Positions 15,114 through 15,377 of a DNA stretch of 15,377 nucleotides are shown in pieces (positions within the stretch are counted from its first letter, which is position 1; each line of letters opens with the position of its first letter). The DNA is taken from the NCBI GenBank assembly GCA_031363085.1, contig JANLTU010000208.1, positions 1 through 15,377 on the forward strand, given 5' to 3'. Source of the DNA: UBA6921 sp031363085. GTDB taxonomy: Bacteria > Pseudomonadota > Gammaproteobacteria > SG8-11. The position numbers were made by a program, and so were the translations under genes. The notes under the pieces are model-generated. The model was not told the origin of the DNA and ran no database searches. It worked only from the letters and a program-made list of their open reading frames with translations.

Positions 15114-15377
15114 TGGATTACAAAACTATTGTTGAAGACAACATCGACATCCTGGTGGCTGGTGCGGGCCTCGGTGGTACCGGCGCTGCATTTGAAGCCA
15201 GGTATTGGGGCAAGGACAAAAAGATTGTCATTGCCGAAAAAGCCAACATTGATCGTTCTGGCGCGGTCGCCCAGGGCCTGTACGCGATCAACTGTTACAT
15301 GGGCACACGCTTCGGTGAAAACAAGCCAGAAGATCACGTGCGTTATGCGCGTATGGATCTGATGGGCATGGTGCGTG
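15113..15377 (+). CDS. aprA: APS reductase flavoprotein subunit AprA (5' part)
   Basis: Catalytic alpha subunit with FAD; in sulfur oxidisers it makes APS from sulfite and AMP. Only the first 88 residues are in the window and the frame is open to the edge. The N-terminal FAD-binding fold is clear: DILVAGAGLGGTGAAFEA with the glycine motif at 17-24, Glu42 at the end of the second strand (IVIAEK), then SGAVAQGLYAINCYMG and TRFGENKPEDHVRYARMDL, segments strongly conserved in AprA. The ATG overlaps the aprB stop by one base. The full protein is normally over 600 residues, so most lies beyond the window. Confidence 0.96.
   Translation, partial: MDYKTIVEDNIDILVAGAGLGGTGAAFEARYWGKDKKIVIAEKANIDRSGAVAQGLYAINCYMGTRFGENKPEDHVRYARMDLMGMVR

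Noticed and set aside
1..15377. CRISPR arrays, tRNA or rRNA genes, full insertion sequences
   Set aside because: No regularly spaced repeats, no cloverleaf or rRNA-like stretches, and no transposase or terminal inverted repeats were seen.

Overview
The window looks like a chromosomal segment of a sulfur-oxidising gammaproteobacterium. Two observations support this. The block mrcA / pilMNOPQ-aroK is the standard gammaproteobacterial arrangement, with mrcA divergent from the type IV pilus operon. The right end carries sat and aprMBA, the cytoplasmic sulfite-to-sulfate branch used by sulfur oxidisers such as Chromatiaceae-type bacteria. The species cannot be named from the sequence.

Layout, left to right. 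(1) Positions 1-1690, minus strand: a decayed LamG-domain secreted-protein gene followed by a rho-independent terminator, then a tiny lipoprotein gene. The LamG gene's signal peptide lies in another frame and is separated from the domain by a frameshift and a stop codon. (2) 1690-7797, minus strand: pilM, pilN, pilO, pilP, pilQ and aroK, tightly packed with 1-4 nt overlaps in the first part, encoding the alignment complex and outer-membrane secretin of the type IV pilus plus shikimate kinase. The usual downstream aroB is absent. (3) 7798-7993: a divergent promoter region. (4) 7994-10925, plus strand: mrcA (bifunctional PBP1A) and a MoaE-type molybdopterin synthase large subunit. (5) 10931-11368, minus strand: a small secreted Sel1-repeat protein, convergent with moaE. 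(6) 11369-11652: a divergent intergenic region with two inverted repeats, leading into sat. (7) 11653-12873, plus strand: sat, dissimilatory ATP sulfurylase. (8) 12874-13573: no intact gene, but it holds the broken C-terminal end of a tyrosine recombinase in three reading frames. (9) 13574-15377, plus strand: a 44-residue mini-gene resembling the N-terminus of AprM, then aprM, aprB and the start of aprA, which runs off the window.

How the genes work together: AprBA oxidises sulfite and AMP to APS and is tied to the membrane by AprM, which is thought to pass the electrons to the quinone pool. Sat converts APS and pyrophosphate to ATP and sulfate. PilM-N-O-P forms the inner-membrane platform that links the pilus motor to the PilQ secretin.

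The observations most worth following are the AprM-like mini-gene, whose differences from aprM in its best-matching codons are mainly synonymous; the recombinase remnant lying exactly between sat and the apr operon; the doubly broken LamG gene; and the inverted repeat in front of sat.
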